64,000 nucleotides of DNA from CAZSRL01 sp964609615. GTDB taxonomy: Bacteria > Bacillota_I > Bacilli_A > RF39 > UBA660. Below, one piece after another: positions 43,001 to 52,047 of the stretch (positions are counted from its first letter, which is position 1; the number at the start of each line of letters is the position of its first letter). The stretch covers positions 1 to 64,000 of the forward strand of contig CAZSRL010000001.1 in assembly GCA_964609615.1 (NCBI GenBank), read 5' to 3'. The notes beneath the pieces are model-generated. The model was not told where the DNA came from. It saw nothing but the letters and a program-made list of their open reading frames with translations, and ran no database searches. Position numbers and translations under genes: made by a program.

Positions 43001-44050
43001 TCAAAACAAATTGAGTATATCATTATAAGTTACAAACAACATTAATAATATAAGTAATAAAAATCCAAATGCATTAAGAAAACTTTCAATGTTAGGATTA
43101 ATTTTAGAGCCTTTTATCTTTTCAATTATTATGAGTAAAATTCTACCACCGTCAAATACTGGGATTGGTATCAAATTAATAATAGCAACATTAACACTCA
43201 AAAACGCTATTAAATATAATAAACTTTCCATTCCACTTGCTTTTACATTATCAATTACAGAAAACATTCCAACAGGTCCACTAAGTTTATTCATAGCAAC
43301 TTTTCCTGTGAATAATTTCTCTAATATATCTCCAATTGAATTAATCATGCTAACAAATTTTGTTCCGGTATATTCTAAAGCAGGAATAACACCGTATTCT
43401 TTTTTTGTGCTAACAGAGATTCCGAATACATATTTTTCATCTCCATCTTTTTTTATTTTTTTTGGATAAACATTTGTATATTCAGTTGTTCCATCTTCTC
43501 TTTGTATTTCAAATAAATAGTTCTTTTTTACATTTTTTACATTAAGTTCTAGTACTATTTCATCCCAAGAAGATATTTTTTTATTATCTATGCTTAATAT
43601 TAAATCATTTTTTTTGATTCCAGCAACATATGCTGGATAATCTTTTAATACACTACCAACAACAGGTTTTGTTTCTGGAGAACCAAATATTAATCCACTT
43701 GCGAAAAGAATTAATAATGCTAAAATAAGATTCATTACAATACCTGCTAGTAAAACAACTATTTTTTCAATAAATGTTTTATTCTCTAGTATTTGATTCT
43801 TTTTTAACTTAGTATTAGTTCCTCTTTCATTAGCCATTGAAACATATCCTCCAACAGCAAACAGTCTTAATGTGTATTCTGTTTCATCATTCTTTCTTTT
43901 AAAAGAAAATATTTTAGGACCCATTCCTAAACAAAATTCATATACATATATTCCTCTTTTTTTAGCAACTAAAAAATGTCCAAACTCATGTATAGATATT
44001 AAGATTCCTAAAATTACAAATAAAATTATTAATGTTATTATAAAATTCAT
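43001..44050 (-). CDS. rseP: RseP/RasP site-2 metalloprotease (M50)
   Basis: Intramembrane zinc protease that cleaves anti-sigma factors and remnant signal peptides. The zinc motif HEFGHFLVAKKRG is in the first membrane segment, a single PDZ domain (YPAYVAGIKKNDLILSID) lies near 135-185, and the third-ligand motif NLIPIPVFDGGRI is near 290. The ~349-aa length is usual for Gram-positive RasP. It follows cdsA by 11 bp, as in many Firmicutes, but dxr, which usually sits between them, is missing. Confidence 0.95.
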   Translation of the reverse strand: MNFIITLIILFVILGILISIHEFGHFLVAKKRGIYVYEFCLGMGPKIFSFKRKNDETEYTLRLFAVGGYVSMANERGTNTKLKKNQILENKTFIEKIVVLLAGIVMNLILALLILFASGLIFGSPETKPVVGSVLKDYPAYVAGIKKNDLILSIDNKKISSWDEIVLELNVKNVKKNYLFEIQREDGTTEYTNVYPKKIKKDGDEKYVFGISVSTKKEYGVIPALEYTGTKFVSMINSIGDILEKLFTGKVAMNKLSGPVGMFSVIDNVKASGMESLLYLIAFLSVNVAIINLIPIPVFDGGRILLIIIEKIKGSKINPNIESFLNAFGFLLLILLMLFVTYNDILNLF

Positions 44051-44061
44051 AAATTATCCCC

Positions 44062-44856
44062 TTATAAAAAGTATGATACAAAACTAAATGCTAGCATAAC
44101 AAATAATATGCTATCTAATCTATCTAATGCTCCCCCATGTCCTGGCATAATATTTGAAAAATCTTTTGTATTGTAATATCTCTTAATTGAAGAGAATACT
44201 AAATCTCCCATTTGACCAACTATACTTAATAAAGTAACAATTGCTATTAAAATAAATATATTTCCAGTAAAACTAAATGCTGTTATATAAAAAACTGTAC
44301 TTATAAATACACCTAAAATAGTTCCTCCTAAAAAACCTTCCCATGTTTTATTAGGAGATATACTAGGAACCATTTTATGTTTCCCTATTAATCGACCAGT
44401 AACATATGCAAAAATATCAGTAAACATTGTTAATAATAATAAGAATATTAAATAATTTAAATCAAATTCTCTTACTACAATTAAATAATTAAATGCAGTC
44501 CCTAAAAAGAATATAACTCCAATTATAAATAAAGCATCTGAGATATTATATCTTTTATTATTGTGATAAAACACAAGTGGTAATAATATTAAAAACAATA
44601 TTAATGTTATCACTCTATAATCAATTACAAAACCATCACCAGATCCAGCTGTTAAAATTAAGGCTAGCATTGAAATCATTCCAACTATTCTAATTAATAA
44701 TGGTGTTTTCTTTTCTTTATCTTTTAATCTAGATATTTCCCAGTAACCTATAAGACCTATTGCTGCTACTGCAAGTTTAAATACGATTCCTCCTATAAAA
44801 ATTATTGGTACAAGTATTATCAATGCTACAATAGCACTTATAACTCTTTGTTTCAT
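44062..44856 (-). CDS. cdsA: Phosphatidate cytidylyltransferase
   Basis: Makes CDP-diacylglycerol from phosphatidate and CTP, the branch point of phospholipid synthesis. A polytopic protein of 264 aa with about eight membrane segments and the CdsA signature near the C-terminus: SSIKRYYNTKDF followed by PGHGGALDRLDS. It starts with MKQRVISAIVAL. It forms a cdsA-rseP pair. The neighbouring dnaE ends with its own terminator upstream of cdsA's start. Confidence 0.95.
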   Translation of the reverse strand: MKQRVISAIVALIILVPIIFIGGIVFKLAVAAIGLIGYWEISRLKDKEKKTPLLIRIVGMISMLALILTAGSGDGFVIDYRVITLILFLILLPLVFYHNNKRYNISDALFIIGVIFFLGTAFNYLIVVREFDLNYLIFLLLLTMFTDIFAYVTGRLIGKHKMVPSISPNKTWEGFLGGTILGVFISTVFYITAFSFTGNIFILIAIVTLLSIVGQMGDLVFSSIKRYYNTKDFSNIMPGHGGALDRLDSILFVMLAFSFVSYFL

Positions 44857-44910
44857 TTACTTCACCTACTCTTAATTCATTATATCATAAAAAAAATAAT
44901 ATTAGAATAA

Positions 44911-44932
44911 AATCATCACTTTTATGATGATT
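44911..44932 (-). terminator. Terminator after dnaE
   Basis: Stem AATCATCA/TGATGATT overlapping the dnaE stop region, followed by a T-rich run ending in T8 on the minus strand. Confidence 0.7.
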
Positions 44933-47838
44933 TATTTTATAATTACTATATTATTAATTATTAACTGATAAGTATCCATTCTTTTTTCAACTTTAGCAGT
45001 TAGTTTTAATATATTTCCTTTTTTAATATCTTTATTTTTTTCATAAACATCTGGAAATAATACACATTCTATATTTTTATATTCATCACTTACTGTTAGA
45101 AATGACATTCTTTTGTTATTTTTTGTATTTATTGATTTTACATTATCTACAAATACTATAACATTTACTATTTTATCAAAATAGTTTTCAATATCTTTTA
45201 ATAAAACAAAACCATCTCTTTTATATTTAGTAACTGGATGAGTACTTAAATAAAAACCATATAATTCATATTCTTTATTCATTAATTCTTCTATTGGATA
45301 TTCATCTACTTGTTTTATTTCTGGTTTTAATATTAAATTTTGATCAATATCTTTTACTAATTCAGCATAGTTTATCATTTCATCTATACTTTCATATAAA
45401 GTTTTTTTTGTATATCCAAATAAATCTAATGAAGATGAGTCAATTATACTTTCAATTGTTTTTTTATTTACACTTTTTCCATAGACTCTTGATATAAAAT
45501 CTGCGTAGTCTGTATATAATCCGTTTTTTCTTTGTTCAATTATTAATTTATTAGCTTCTATTCCTACATTTTTTATAATTGATAATGGACATATTATATC
45601 ATTTCCCTCAACTGTATAGTTTAGGTTGCTTTTATTTATATTTGGTTTTATTATATTAAGCTTTAATATTTTAGCTTCATCTATATATTCCTTTGTTTTT
45701 ATAGTACTACCTACTGCGTTATTTAATAAATTAGCCATATAATAACTTTTGTAATGTACTTTTAAATAAGCCATATAATAACTTATTACTGCATAACTTA
45801 CAGCATGACTTTTATTAAAACCATAGCCTGCGAATTTTAAAATTAAGTCATATAAGCGAATTGCTTTTTCTTTTTGAATATCTTTTTTTATACATCTATT
45901 TACAAAGTTTTCTTTTTCGCTAAGAATAACACTTTCTTTCTTTTTGCTCATAGCTCTTCTTATATTATCAGCCTCTGAGTAAGTATATCCGCCTATTTTT
46001 CTAAGTATTTCTAATATTTGTTCTTGATATATTATTATTCCATATGTATCTTTTAATATTTCTTCAAGTTCAGGAAGTAAATAATTTATTTTTTCTTTTC
46101 CTTCCTTCCTTCTTATATATGTATCTATATTATCTCTAGGACCAGGTCTATATAATGCTAAGGCAGCAACTATATCATTAAAGTTTTTAATTTTTAATTT
46201 TTTTAAAAATGCTTTCATACCATTACTTTCAAGTTGAAATATTCCAACAGTTAATACATTATTAAATAACTTTATTGTTTGTTCATCATTAAATGGTATT
46301 GTACTTAAATTTATTTTTTTATTTTCATTTTCCTCTATTAATTTTAATACATTATCTATTATAGTTAAGTTTTTAAGTGCTAAAAAGTCCATTTTTAATA
46401 GCCCTAGTCTTTCTAAATATTCCATACTAAAACTAGTGAGTATATTATTTCCACTTTTATATAAAGGCATTTTTTCTACTAATTCATTATCACTTAAAAC
46501 AACACCTGCTGCATGTATGCTTGTATGTCTTTTTAATCCTTCTAGTTTTAAACATATTTTTAATAACTGTTTATATTCTTTTTTACTATTTATTAAAGAA
46601 ACAAAGTTTTTATTATTTATTAAATCACTTAATGTTTCTTTATCTTTAATAAATTTTGTTATTTTATCTGACTCACTTATTTCAATTTCAAGTACTCTTG
46701 CTACATCTCTAATTACTTGTTTAGGAAGAAGCGTTCCAAATGTAATTATATTTGCAACATATTTTTCTCCATATTTCCCTCTAACATATTCTATTACTTC
46801 ATCTCTTCTTAAATATTCAAAGTCACAATCAATATCAGGCATACTAACTCTATCAGGATTAAGAAATCTTTCAAATATTAAATTATATTTTATTGGATCT
46901 ATTTCTGTTATTCCAAGACAGTAACTTACTAAAGAACCCGCAGCGCTTCCTCTTCCTGGCCCTACTACTATATTATTTTTTTTAGCATATAATATAAAGT
47001 CGTATACTATTAAAAAGTAATCAACATATCCCATATTTTCTATTACTTCTAATTCATATTTAAGTCTTTGAACATATTCACTTTTTACATTATTATTAAA
47101 TCTTTTATTTAAACCTTTTTTACATAAACTTCTTAATAAAGTGTTACTATCTTTTGAATATATAGGTAATTTAAATTCATATTTTGGCAATTCTATATTA
47201 ATGTCTTTTATAAACTTATTAGTAGTTTCTATATCAAAAGCATCTAGTTCTAAATTAAAGTATGAGTTATTAAAGTTATAATTATTATCTGAGTTAATAG
47301 TTTTACCATCTTTTATCATATATAGATAATTTAAATACTCAGTGTCTTCTTTTATTAAGCATAATACATCTTTCATATAAACAATATTTCTTGTTAATAA
47401 CAATGCATTTGTTTTTTCGGTATTATTTTTATAACTAATGTATGTGTTTTTAAAAATATTATTTATTTGTTTATAATCCTTTAATGATTCGTAAAATAAA
47501 ATACATTTTAAATTATCTTTATTATTATTAATATAATCTAAAGATAATTCCCCTAAGTTTTTTTCAGTTACTATTTTGTATAAGTTTTGAAGTCCTTTAT
47601 AATCAGTAGCATATATATTAAATTTTATATTATCTATTTCTAAACTAGTTCCAATAATAGGTTTTATATTATTTTCTATACATTTATCATAGAAGTTAAT
47701 TGTATCAAACATATTTGAATCAGTAATAGCTAAAGAAAGTAAATTATTTTTTTTAGCAAATAAAATTAAATCATCTAATTTAATTAAACTTGATAATAAT
47801 TCATAATTTGTTTTTAAATTAAGTGCTACATAATTCAT
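44932..47838 (-). CDS. dnaE: DNA polymerase III alpha subunit, DnaE type
   Basis: Replicative or primer-extending C-family polymerase. The catalytic Asp motif PDIDCDFEYLRRDEV is at about 345, followed by the palm/fingers (GPGRGSAAGSLVSY, LLKMDFLALKNLT), helix-hairpin-helix region and C-terminal OB fold. The N-terminal PHP domain has lost its metal ligands: the usual HLHVHS start reads LNLKTN and TDHGN reads TDSNM. At ~968 aa it is shorter than E. coli DnaE. The start at 47838 follows GGAGGAAC. Firmicutes normally also carry PolC; it is not in this window. Confidence 0.94.
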   Translation of the reverse strand: MNYVALNLKTNYELLSSLIKLDDLILFAKKNNLLSLAITDSNMFDTINFYDKCIENNIKPIIGTSLEIDNIKFNIYATDYKGLQNLYKIVTEKNLGELSLDYINNNKDNLKCILFYESLKDYKQINNIFKNTYISYKNNTEKTNALLLTRNIVYMKDVLCLIKEDTEYLNYLYMIKDGKTINSDNNYNFNNSYFNLELDAFDIETTNKFIKDINIELPKYEFKLPIYSKDSNTLLRSLCKKGLNKRFNNNVKSEYVQRLKYELEVIENMGYVDYFLIVYDFILYAKKNNIVVGPGRGSAAGSLVSYCLGITEIDPIKYNLIFERFLNPDRVSMPDIDCDFEYLRRDEVIEYVRGKYGEKYVANIITFGTLLPKQVIRDVARVLEIEISESDKITKFIKDKETLSDLINNKNFVSLINSKKEYKQLLKICLKLEGLKRHTSIHAAGVVLSDNELVEKMPLYKSGNNILTSFSMEYLERLGLLKMDFLALKNLTIIDNVLKLIEENENKKINLSTIPFNDEQTIKLFNNVLTVGIFQLESNGMKAFLKKLKIKNFNDIVAALALYRPGPRDNIDTYIRRKEGKEKINYLLPELEEILKDTYGIIIYQEQILEILRKIGGYTYSEADNIRRAMSKKKESVILSEKENFVNRCIKKDIQKEKAIRLYDLILKFAGYGFNKSHAVSYAVISYYMAYLKVHYKSYYMANLLNNAVGSTIKTKEYIDEAKILKLNIIKPNINKSNLNYTVEGNDIICPLSIIKNVGIEANKLIIEQRKNGLYTDYADFISRVYGKSVNKKTIESIIDSSSLDLFGYTKKTLYESIDEMINYAELVKDIDQNLILKPEIKQVDEYPIEELMNKEYELYGFYLSTHPVTKYKRDGFVLLKDIENYFDKIVNVIVFVDNVKSINTKNNKRMSFLTVSDEYKNIECVLFPDVYEKNKDIKKGNILKLTAKVEKRMDTYQLIINNIVIIK

Positions 47839-47902
47839 AAAATGTTCCTCCATAATAAAATTATAACACAAGGTAAAGTTTTAAAACATTTTTTTAATAA
47901 AA

Positions 47903-47922
47903 AAATAGTAATTAAACTATTT
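47903..47922 (-). terminator. Terminator after the secreted nuclease gene
   Basis: AAATAGT/ACTATTT stem covering the stop codon region, followed by TTTTTTATT on the minus strand. Confidence 0.65.
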
Positions 47923-48972
47923 TACTTTTATTTTTTTTACTTTACTGTATTTTCCATATATTGTTTTACCATCAACTATTCTATACGCTCTAACTTTAAC
48001 CTGATGTTTTTTCTTAGAGGCAAGTTTTTTTAATGTTATTTTTGTATTAGTGGTATATTTATTTTTATATTTATTGGGACCCATTTTACGATAAGTAATT
48101 TGATAACCTTTTGCTTTTGATACTGGTTTCCATTGCAAATACAAACTTTTCTTTTTTGTTTTAACCTTAGACCATATCGGTGCTGATGGAGGCGTTTTAT
48201 CAACAGCAGGAATTTGGGTATTAACGGGGATTTCTGTAACAGATTCTGTAATTTTACTTTGACCTGAAGTGTAATCTATAGAAACACCTGGTTGAACGTT
48301 GTAACAAAAGACAAAGAATTTAATTCCGGTCCCTTCCACTGATTCTCCTTCCATTAAAACACCTTTTGCAAGTAAATCATTCCCTGTGAATACTGGAGTT
48401 ACTCTATATAACACATTTTTCCCATGATTATTTTTTATATAATTAGCCACCTGATTTTCATATTGAACCATTCCATTTGAAGAAATTCCAACATTCATAT
48501 ATCTTGTCCCTGTAATAAGATCCTTTGCACACAGAGGTTTTTTTAAATTTACGTTATCAACTCCGGTAAGTTGAAATCCAATTAAATGACTACGATTATA
48601 TAAATATGTTCCGGGTACTATATTATAACTTGCTTGCACCCAACCAGTAGGATAAATTGATGAAATACTTCCTCTTGTCCACGTTGGCATTAGTGTTTCA
48701 TCTAAACTTGCATATGCAACTCCACTTCTTCCAAGTGAATCTAAATTACTATATTTTTCAAAGGGCGACACTGCAGCTGCCTTTTCTTCATTCGTAAATG
48801 TTGGATTATTATTATTAATAATTCTACAAGTATTACCATTATACGCAGGTAAAGTTAATCCTTTATAATAAAATTGATTTATAGTATCTAAATATTCCGC
48901 TTTTGAAATTATCGGAAATAATAAGAAACCAATCAAAAAAGCCAATCCATATTTAATAACATTATTATTCAT
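47917..48972 (-). CDS. Secreted DNA/RNA non-specific endonuclease with FN3-like C-terminus
   Basis: An N-terminal signal sequence (YGLAFLIGFLLFPIISKAEY) is followed by a beta-beta-alpha-Me nuclease domain of the Endonuclea_NS_2 / EndA type. The catalytic region reads YNRSHLIGFQLTG (His after R/S), followed by LITGTRYMNVGISSNGM and YENQVANYI, which are typical. Residues ~265-351 form a Lys-rich FN3-like module very similar to the last module of the subtilase (19592-22369), with VRAYRIVDGKTIYGKYSK. EndA-type enzymes act in DNA entry during competence or as secreted DNases. No sortase motif. It has its own terminator. Confidence 0.88.
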   Translation of the reverse strand: MNNNVIKYGLAFLIGFLLFPIISKAEYLDTINQFYYKGLTLPAYNGNTCRIINNNNPTFTNEEKAAAVSPFEKYSNLDSLGRSGVAYASLDETLMPTWTRGSISSIYPTGWVQASYNIVPGTYLYNRSHLIGFQLTGVDNVNLKKPLCAKDLITGTRYMNVGISSNGMVQYENQVANYIKNNHGKNVLYRVTPVFTGNDLLAKGVLMEGESVEGTGIKFFVFCYNVQPGVSIDYTSGQSKITESVTEIPVNTQIPAVDKTPPSAPIWSKVKTKKKSLYLQWKPVSKAKGYQITYRKMGPNKYKNKYTTNTKITLKKLASKKKHQVKVRAYRIVDGKTIYGKYSKVKKIKVK

Positions 48973-49135
48973 ATATTTCTCCTTTTATATTACTAATTTA
49001 TCATTTTACTTGATTTAAGTCAATAATATATACTTTTTAGTTTAATAATTTATTAAACAATAGGATTTTAATAAAATAAAGTGCATAATATTTACAAAGT
49101 TGTAATAATAAATAATCAATTAAGCAACAATTTAT

Positions 49136-49164
49136 TTGACTAAAACCCATATTTGTGGTAAATT
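49136..49164 (+). promoter_or_regulatory. Promoter of rpmB
   Basis: Plus strand -35 TTGACT (49136-49141), 17-bp spacer, -10 TAAATT (49159-49164). The other ~165 bp upstream (48973-49135) hold no gene that I can see. Confidence 0.65.
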
Positions 49165-49197
49165 AGTATAGCAATGAAAAAACAAGGAGGTATAAAA

Positions 49198-49365
49198 ATG
49201 GCTAAAAATATATCAACTAAAAAGAATATGAGTGGTAATAATAGACCTCACTCTTTAAAAGCTACTAAGATGAAACAAAAAGTTAATTTACAAACTATTA
49301 AAGTGGATGGAAAAAAAGTTAGATTATCTGCTTCTGAAATTAGAAATATGAAAAAAGCTTCTTAA
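49198..49365 (+). CDS. rpmB: Ribosomal protein L28 (bL28), Cys-free form
   Basis: 50S protein of 55 aa. The family core is clear: MSGNNRPHSLKATKMKQKVNLQ and the VDGKKVRLSASEIRNMKK end. The usual CxxC zinc-binding residues are absent (zinc-independent version). The start at 49198 follows AAGGAGG by 8 nt. It is a monocistronic plus-strand gene with its own promoter and terminator, opposite to spoVIF. Confidence 0.93.
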   Translation: MAKNISTKKNMSGNNRPHSLKATKMKQKVNLQTIKVDGKKVRLSASEIRNMKKAS

Positions 49366-49380
49366 TTGAAGCTTTTTTTA
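49353..49380. terminator. Bidirectional terminator between rpmB and spoVIF
   Basis: Stem AAAGCTTC/GAAGCTTT with A and T tracts on both sides; overlaps both stop codons. Confidence 0.85.
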
Positions 49381-49623
49381 TAAGTATTTATCTAGGTTAT
49401 TTGGCACTTTATCATTAATAACAGAAGATATAATTTTTTCTTCTTGTTCTTTTGAAACTTTTTTTCCAGTCATTTCACTTAATTCTTGTATTACTTCTCT
49501 TAGTGTTTCTTTATTTTTCATGTTTCCGTTTTGTAGTTTTCTTGCTAATGAAACTATTGTTTCTTTATTAACGTTTGTTTTTTTTTCTATTTTATTAAAA
49601 AGATTATCATTAAATTTAGGCAA
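49378..49623 (-). CDS. spoVIF: Stage VI sporulation protein F-like
   Basis: An 81-aa protein with strong resemblance to SpoVIF (YjcC): NLFNKIEKKTNVNKETIVSL, then REVIQELSEMTGKKVSKEQE and KIISSVINDKVPNNLDKYL. In B. subtilis SpoVIF is a sporulation-specific factor needed for GerR/sigma-K dependent coat gene expression. The likely start is the TTG at 49623, 8 nt after AGGAG; the GTG at 49632 overlaps that ribosome-binding site. The site lies inside a strong hairpin following der. Endospore-specific distribution makes it a good marker of spore ancestry. Confidence 0.82.
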   Translation of the reverse strand: MPKFNDNLFNKIEKKTNVNKETIVSLARKLQNGNMKNKETLREVIQELSEMTGKKVSKEQEEKIISSVINDKVPNNLDKYL

Positions 49624-49629
49624 AATAAT

Positions 49630-49657
49630 CACTCCTCATATTATTATATGAGGAGTG
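49630..49657 (-). promoter_or_regulatory. Hairpin sequestering the spoVIF ribosome-binding site
   Basis: A 12-bp perfect stem, CACTCCTCATAT with ATATGAGGAGTG and a 4-nt loop, immediately follows der. The GAGGAG in its 3' arm is the ribosome-binding site of spoVIF. Confidence 0.8.
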
Positions 49658-49667
49658 TTTTATGTTG

Positions 49668-50981
49668 TTACTTTTCGCCTTTACTTTTAAAGTTTAATAT
49701 AATTGGTGTTCCAGAAAAGTCTATATTTTCTCTTATTTTATTTTCTATATATCTTCTATAAGAAAAATGTATTAATCCTTTTGAATTTACTTCTATATCA
49801 AATCTTGGTGGTTTTATTCCACTTGGGTGTGCAAAGTATATTTTTAGTTGTTTTCTTTTATATGTTGGTGGTGGTGTTTGCAAATATGCATTAATTATTA
49901 TGTCATTTAATATGCTTGTTTTTATTTCTTTTGTTGTATTTTCGTAACTTTTTAGTATATTTGGCATTAATGTATGTATTCTTTTTTTTGTTTTAGCACT
50001 TAAAAACACTATTGTTGCCCATGGCATAAATTGAAAGTTGTTTTTTAACTCTTTTGTCCATTTTTTCATACTTTGTTCTTTGTCTTCTATCATATCCCAT
50101 TTATTAACCACAATTACAATGGCTTTCCCTCCTTCTAAAGCATATCCTGCGATATGTTTGTCATGTTCTACAATTCCTTCTGTAACATCTATTAAAAGTA
50201 AGCATACATCGCTTCTATCAATTGCCTTTAATGTTCTAATCAAACTATATCTTTCAATAGATTCAAATACTCTTCCTTTTTTTCTCATGCCCGCTGTATC
50301 TATTAAAATATATTCATTTCCGTCATAAGTAAACTTTGTATCTATACTATCTCTAGTAGTGCCTGCGATATCACTTACAATTACTCTTTCTTCATCTAAA
50401 AGAGCATTTACTAAACTACTTTTACCTACATTTGGTCTTCCTATAACACTAAATTTTAATATATCTTGTTCTTCTTCTTCTTCAAAATCATTAAAGTTTT
50501 CTATTATTTTATCTAATAAAACATTAAGGTTTGTTCTATGTTCAGCACTTATTTCTATAAAATCTTCAAATCCTAAACTATAAAAATCATATTTATTATT
50601 TTTATAATTATTATTATCTATTTTATTAACAACTAATATTACTTCTTTTTTAGTCTTTCTAAGTATATCTCTAACCGCTATATCATTACTTGTTAAACCA
50701 TCTTTACCATCACAAACAAACACTATAATATCACTTTCATTAATTGCAATTTCTGCTTGTGTTTTCACTTCAAGATTAAAGTCTTCATTTTCTATATCTA
50801 TTCCACCAGTATCAATTAAGTGAAAACTTTTATCTTTATATGTAACGTTTCCATATATCCTATCTCTTGTTACTCCAGGCAAATCGTCTATAATAGAAAC
50901 TTTCTTTCCGATTAATTTATTAAATAATGTACTTTTACCTGTGTTAGGTCTTCCTACTAAACATACAGTTGGTTTTTTCAT
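49668..50981 (-). CDS. der: Ribosome biogenesis GTPase Der (EngA)
   Basis: Double GTPase required for 50S assembly. Two G domains are visible, with P-loops GRPNTGKST (~10) and GRPNVGKSS (~185), G3 motifs DTGG and DTAG, and NKID/NKWD motifs, followed by the C-terminal KH-like domain (PPPTYKRKQLKIYFAHPSG). The length of 437 aa is standard. It follows the ComGC-like pilin and engB on the same strand. Confidence 0.97.
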   Translation of the reverse strand: MKKPTVCLVGRPNTGKSTLFNKLIGKKVSIIDDLPGVTRDRIYGNVTYKDKSFHLIDTGGIDIENEDFNLEVKTQAEIAINESDIIVFVCDGKDGLTSNDIAVRDILRKTKKEVILVVNKIDNNNYKNNKYDFYSLGFEDFIEISAEHRTNLNVLLDKIIENFNDFEEEEEQDILKFSVIGRPNVGKSSLVNALLDEERVIVSDIAGTTRDSIDTKFTYDGNEYILIDTAGMRKKGRVFESIERYSLIRTLKAIDRSDVCLLLIDVTEGIVEHDKHIAGYALEGGKAIVIVVNKWDMIEDKEQSMKKWTKELKNNFQFMPWATIVFLSAKTKKRIHTLMPNILKSYENTTKEIKTSILNDIIINAYLQTPPPTYKRKQLKIYFAHPSGIKPPRFDIEVNSKGLIHFSYRRYIENKIRENIDFSGTPIILNFKSKGEK

Positions 50982-51006
50982 TTACTCCACCTCTTTCTTT
51001 TATAGA

Positions 51007-51037
51007 TAAAAAAGTTATATCAAAATATAACTTTTTA
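51007..51037 (-). terminator. Terminator after the ComGC-like gene
   Basis: Stem AAAAAGTTATAT/ATATAACTTTTT overlapping the stop codon, followed by a T-rich stretch on the minus strand. Confidence 0.75.
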
Positions 51038-51400
51038 ATTACATGGTCCATATTCTGCTTTTATAATATTATTATTTCTTATACAAATATAATCATTATT
51101 CATACTACTATTATCTTTAGGATTTACAATTTTTTTTGTCTCTCCTTCTACTTTATCTCCATCTAAATAATCATTTTCAAGTAAAACACTTACTTGTATT
51201 GCTTTTGGAAAAACTAGTGTATCTTTGTTATCACTAGCATAAAGTTCAGCAGCAGTTATAATTGCTTCTTTTTTTGTATCATATAAATTCTTTTTTTGTT
51301 TATTGTTTACTGCTATATAACTAGTAGTTGCAATACCTAAAATAATTCCTAATACCATAATTGAACCTAATAATTCAATTAATGTAAATCCATTTTTCAT
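51035..51400 (-). CDS. ComGC-like major pseudopilin
   Basis: The N-terminus MKNGFTLIELLGSIMVLGI is a canonical prepilin leader with Gly/Phe cleavage and Glu+5. The mature ~110-residue protein has a long helix and a short C-terminal beta part with two Cys (DYICIRNN and GPCN). The start at 51400 is preferred to 51412 because it gives the typical short leader. It lies alone between engB and der, away from the 13-16 kb pilin cluster. ComGC-type subunits build competence pili in Firmicutes; pilin versus other surface fibre cannot be decided. Confidence 0.82.
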   Translation of the reverse strand: MKNGFTLIELLGSIMVLGIILGIATTSYIAVNNKQKKNLYDTKKEAIITAAELYASDNKDTLVFPKAIQVSVLLENDYLDGDKVEGETKKIVNPKDNSSMNNDYICIRNNNIIKAEYGPCN

Positions 51401-51411
51401 ACTTTTCTCCA

Positions 51412-52002
51412 TTATTTTTCTTCAATATATTTATTTATTATTTCATATATTTTATCTTTTCCTACTTTTGTAACAGTTGAATAGTTTACTAATTCATCCC
51501 CTAGAGCGATATCTAAAGTATCGTTTATTAATTTATCTTGTTTTACTTTTAAACTTCTTTTTACTTTATCATATTTAGTAGCAACTATAGTTACTGGTAA
51601 ATTATAATACTTTAAAAAATCATACATTAATAAATCACTTTCACTTGGTTTATGTCTGTAATCTATTAATAAAAATACGTGTTTTAAGTTTGGTCTTGTT
51701 TTTAAATATTCTTCTATCATCATACCAAATTTTTCTTGTTTTTTATTACTTACAGCAGCATAACCATATCCAGGAACATCTACTAAATAAAAATCTTTAT
51801 TTACTAAATAAAAATTTAGTGTTTGTGTTTTACCTGGTTTCGAACTTGTTCTAGCAAAGTTTTTTCTATTAATTAGCGAATTAATAAAACTGCTTTTACC
51901 TACATTACTTCTTCCAACTAATAAAAATTCTATTTTATTATCAGTTGGATACTGACTAATTCTGACAGCAGAAATAACCATTTCAACATCGTCTATATTC
52001 AT
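51412..52002 (-). CDS. engB: Ribosome biogenesis GTPase EngB (YsxC)
   Basis: GTPase for 50S assembly. Motifs: P-loop GRSNVGKSSFINSLI, the G2 loop PGKTQTLNF, G3 DVPGYGYA, G4 ATKYDKVKR. A 196-aa length is normal. The start at 52002 follows AGGTGAT; the upstream GTG belongs to this ribosome-binding site. In Bacillus it follows lon; here its upstream neighbour is yebC. Confidence 0.96.
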   Translation of the reverse strand: MNIDDVEMVISAVRISQYPTDNKIEFLLVGRSNVGKSSFINSLINRKNFARTSSKPGKTQTLNFYLVNKDFYLVDVPGYGYAAVSNKKQEKFGMMIEEYLKTRPNLKHVFLLIDYRHKPSESDLLMYDFLKYYNLPVTIVATKYDKVKRSLKVKQDKLINDTLDIALGDELVNYSTVTKVGKDKIYEIINKYIEEK

Positions 52003-52047
52003 ACATATCACCTACTTTATTATACAACAATTTATTTATTTAGTAAA

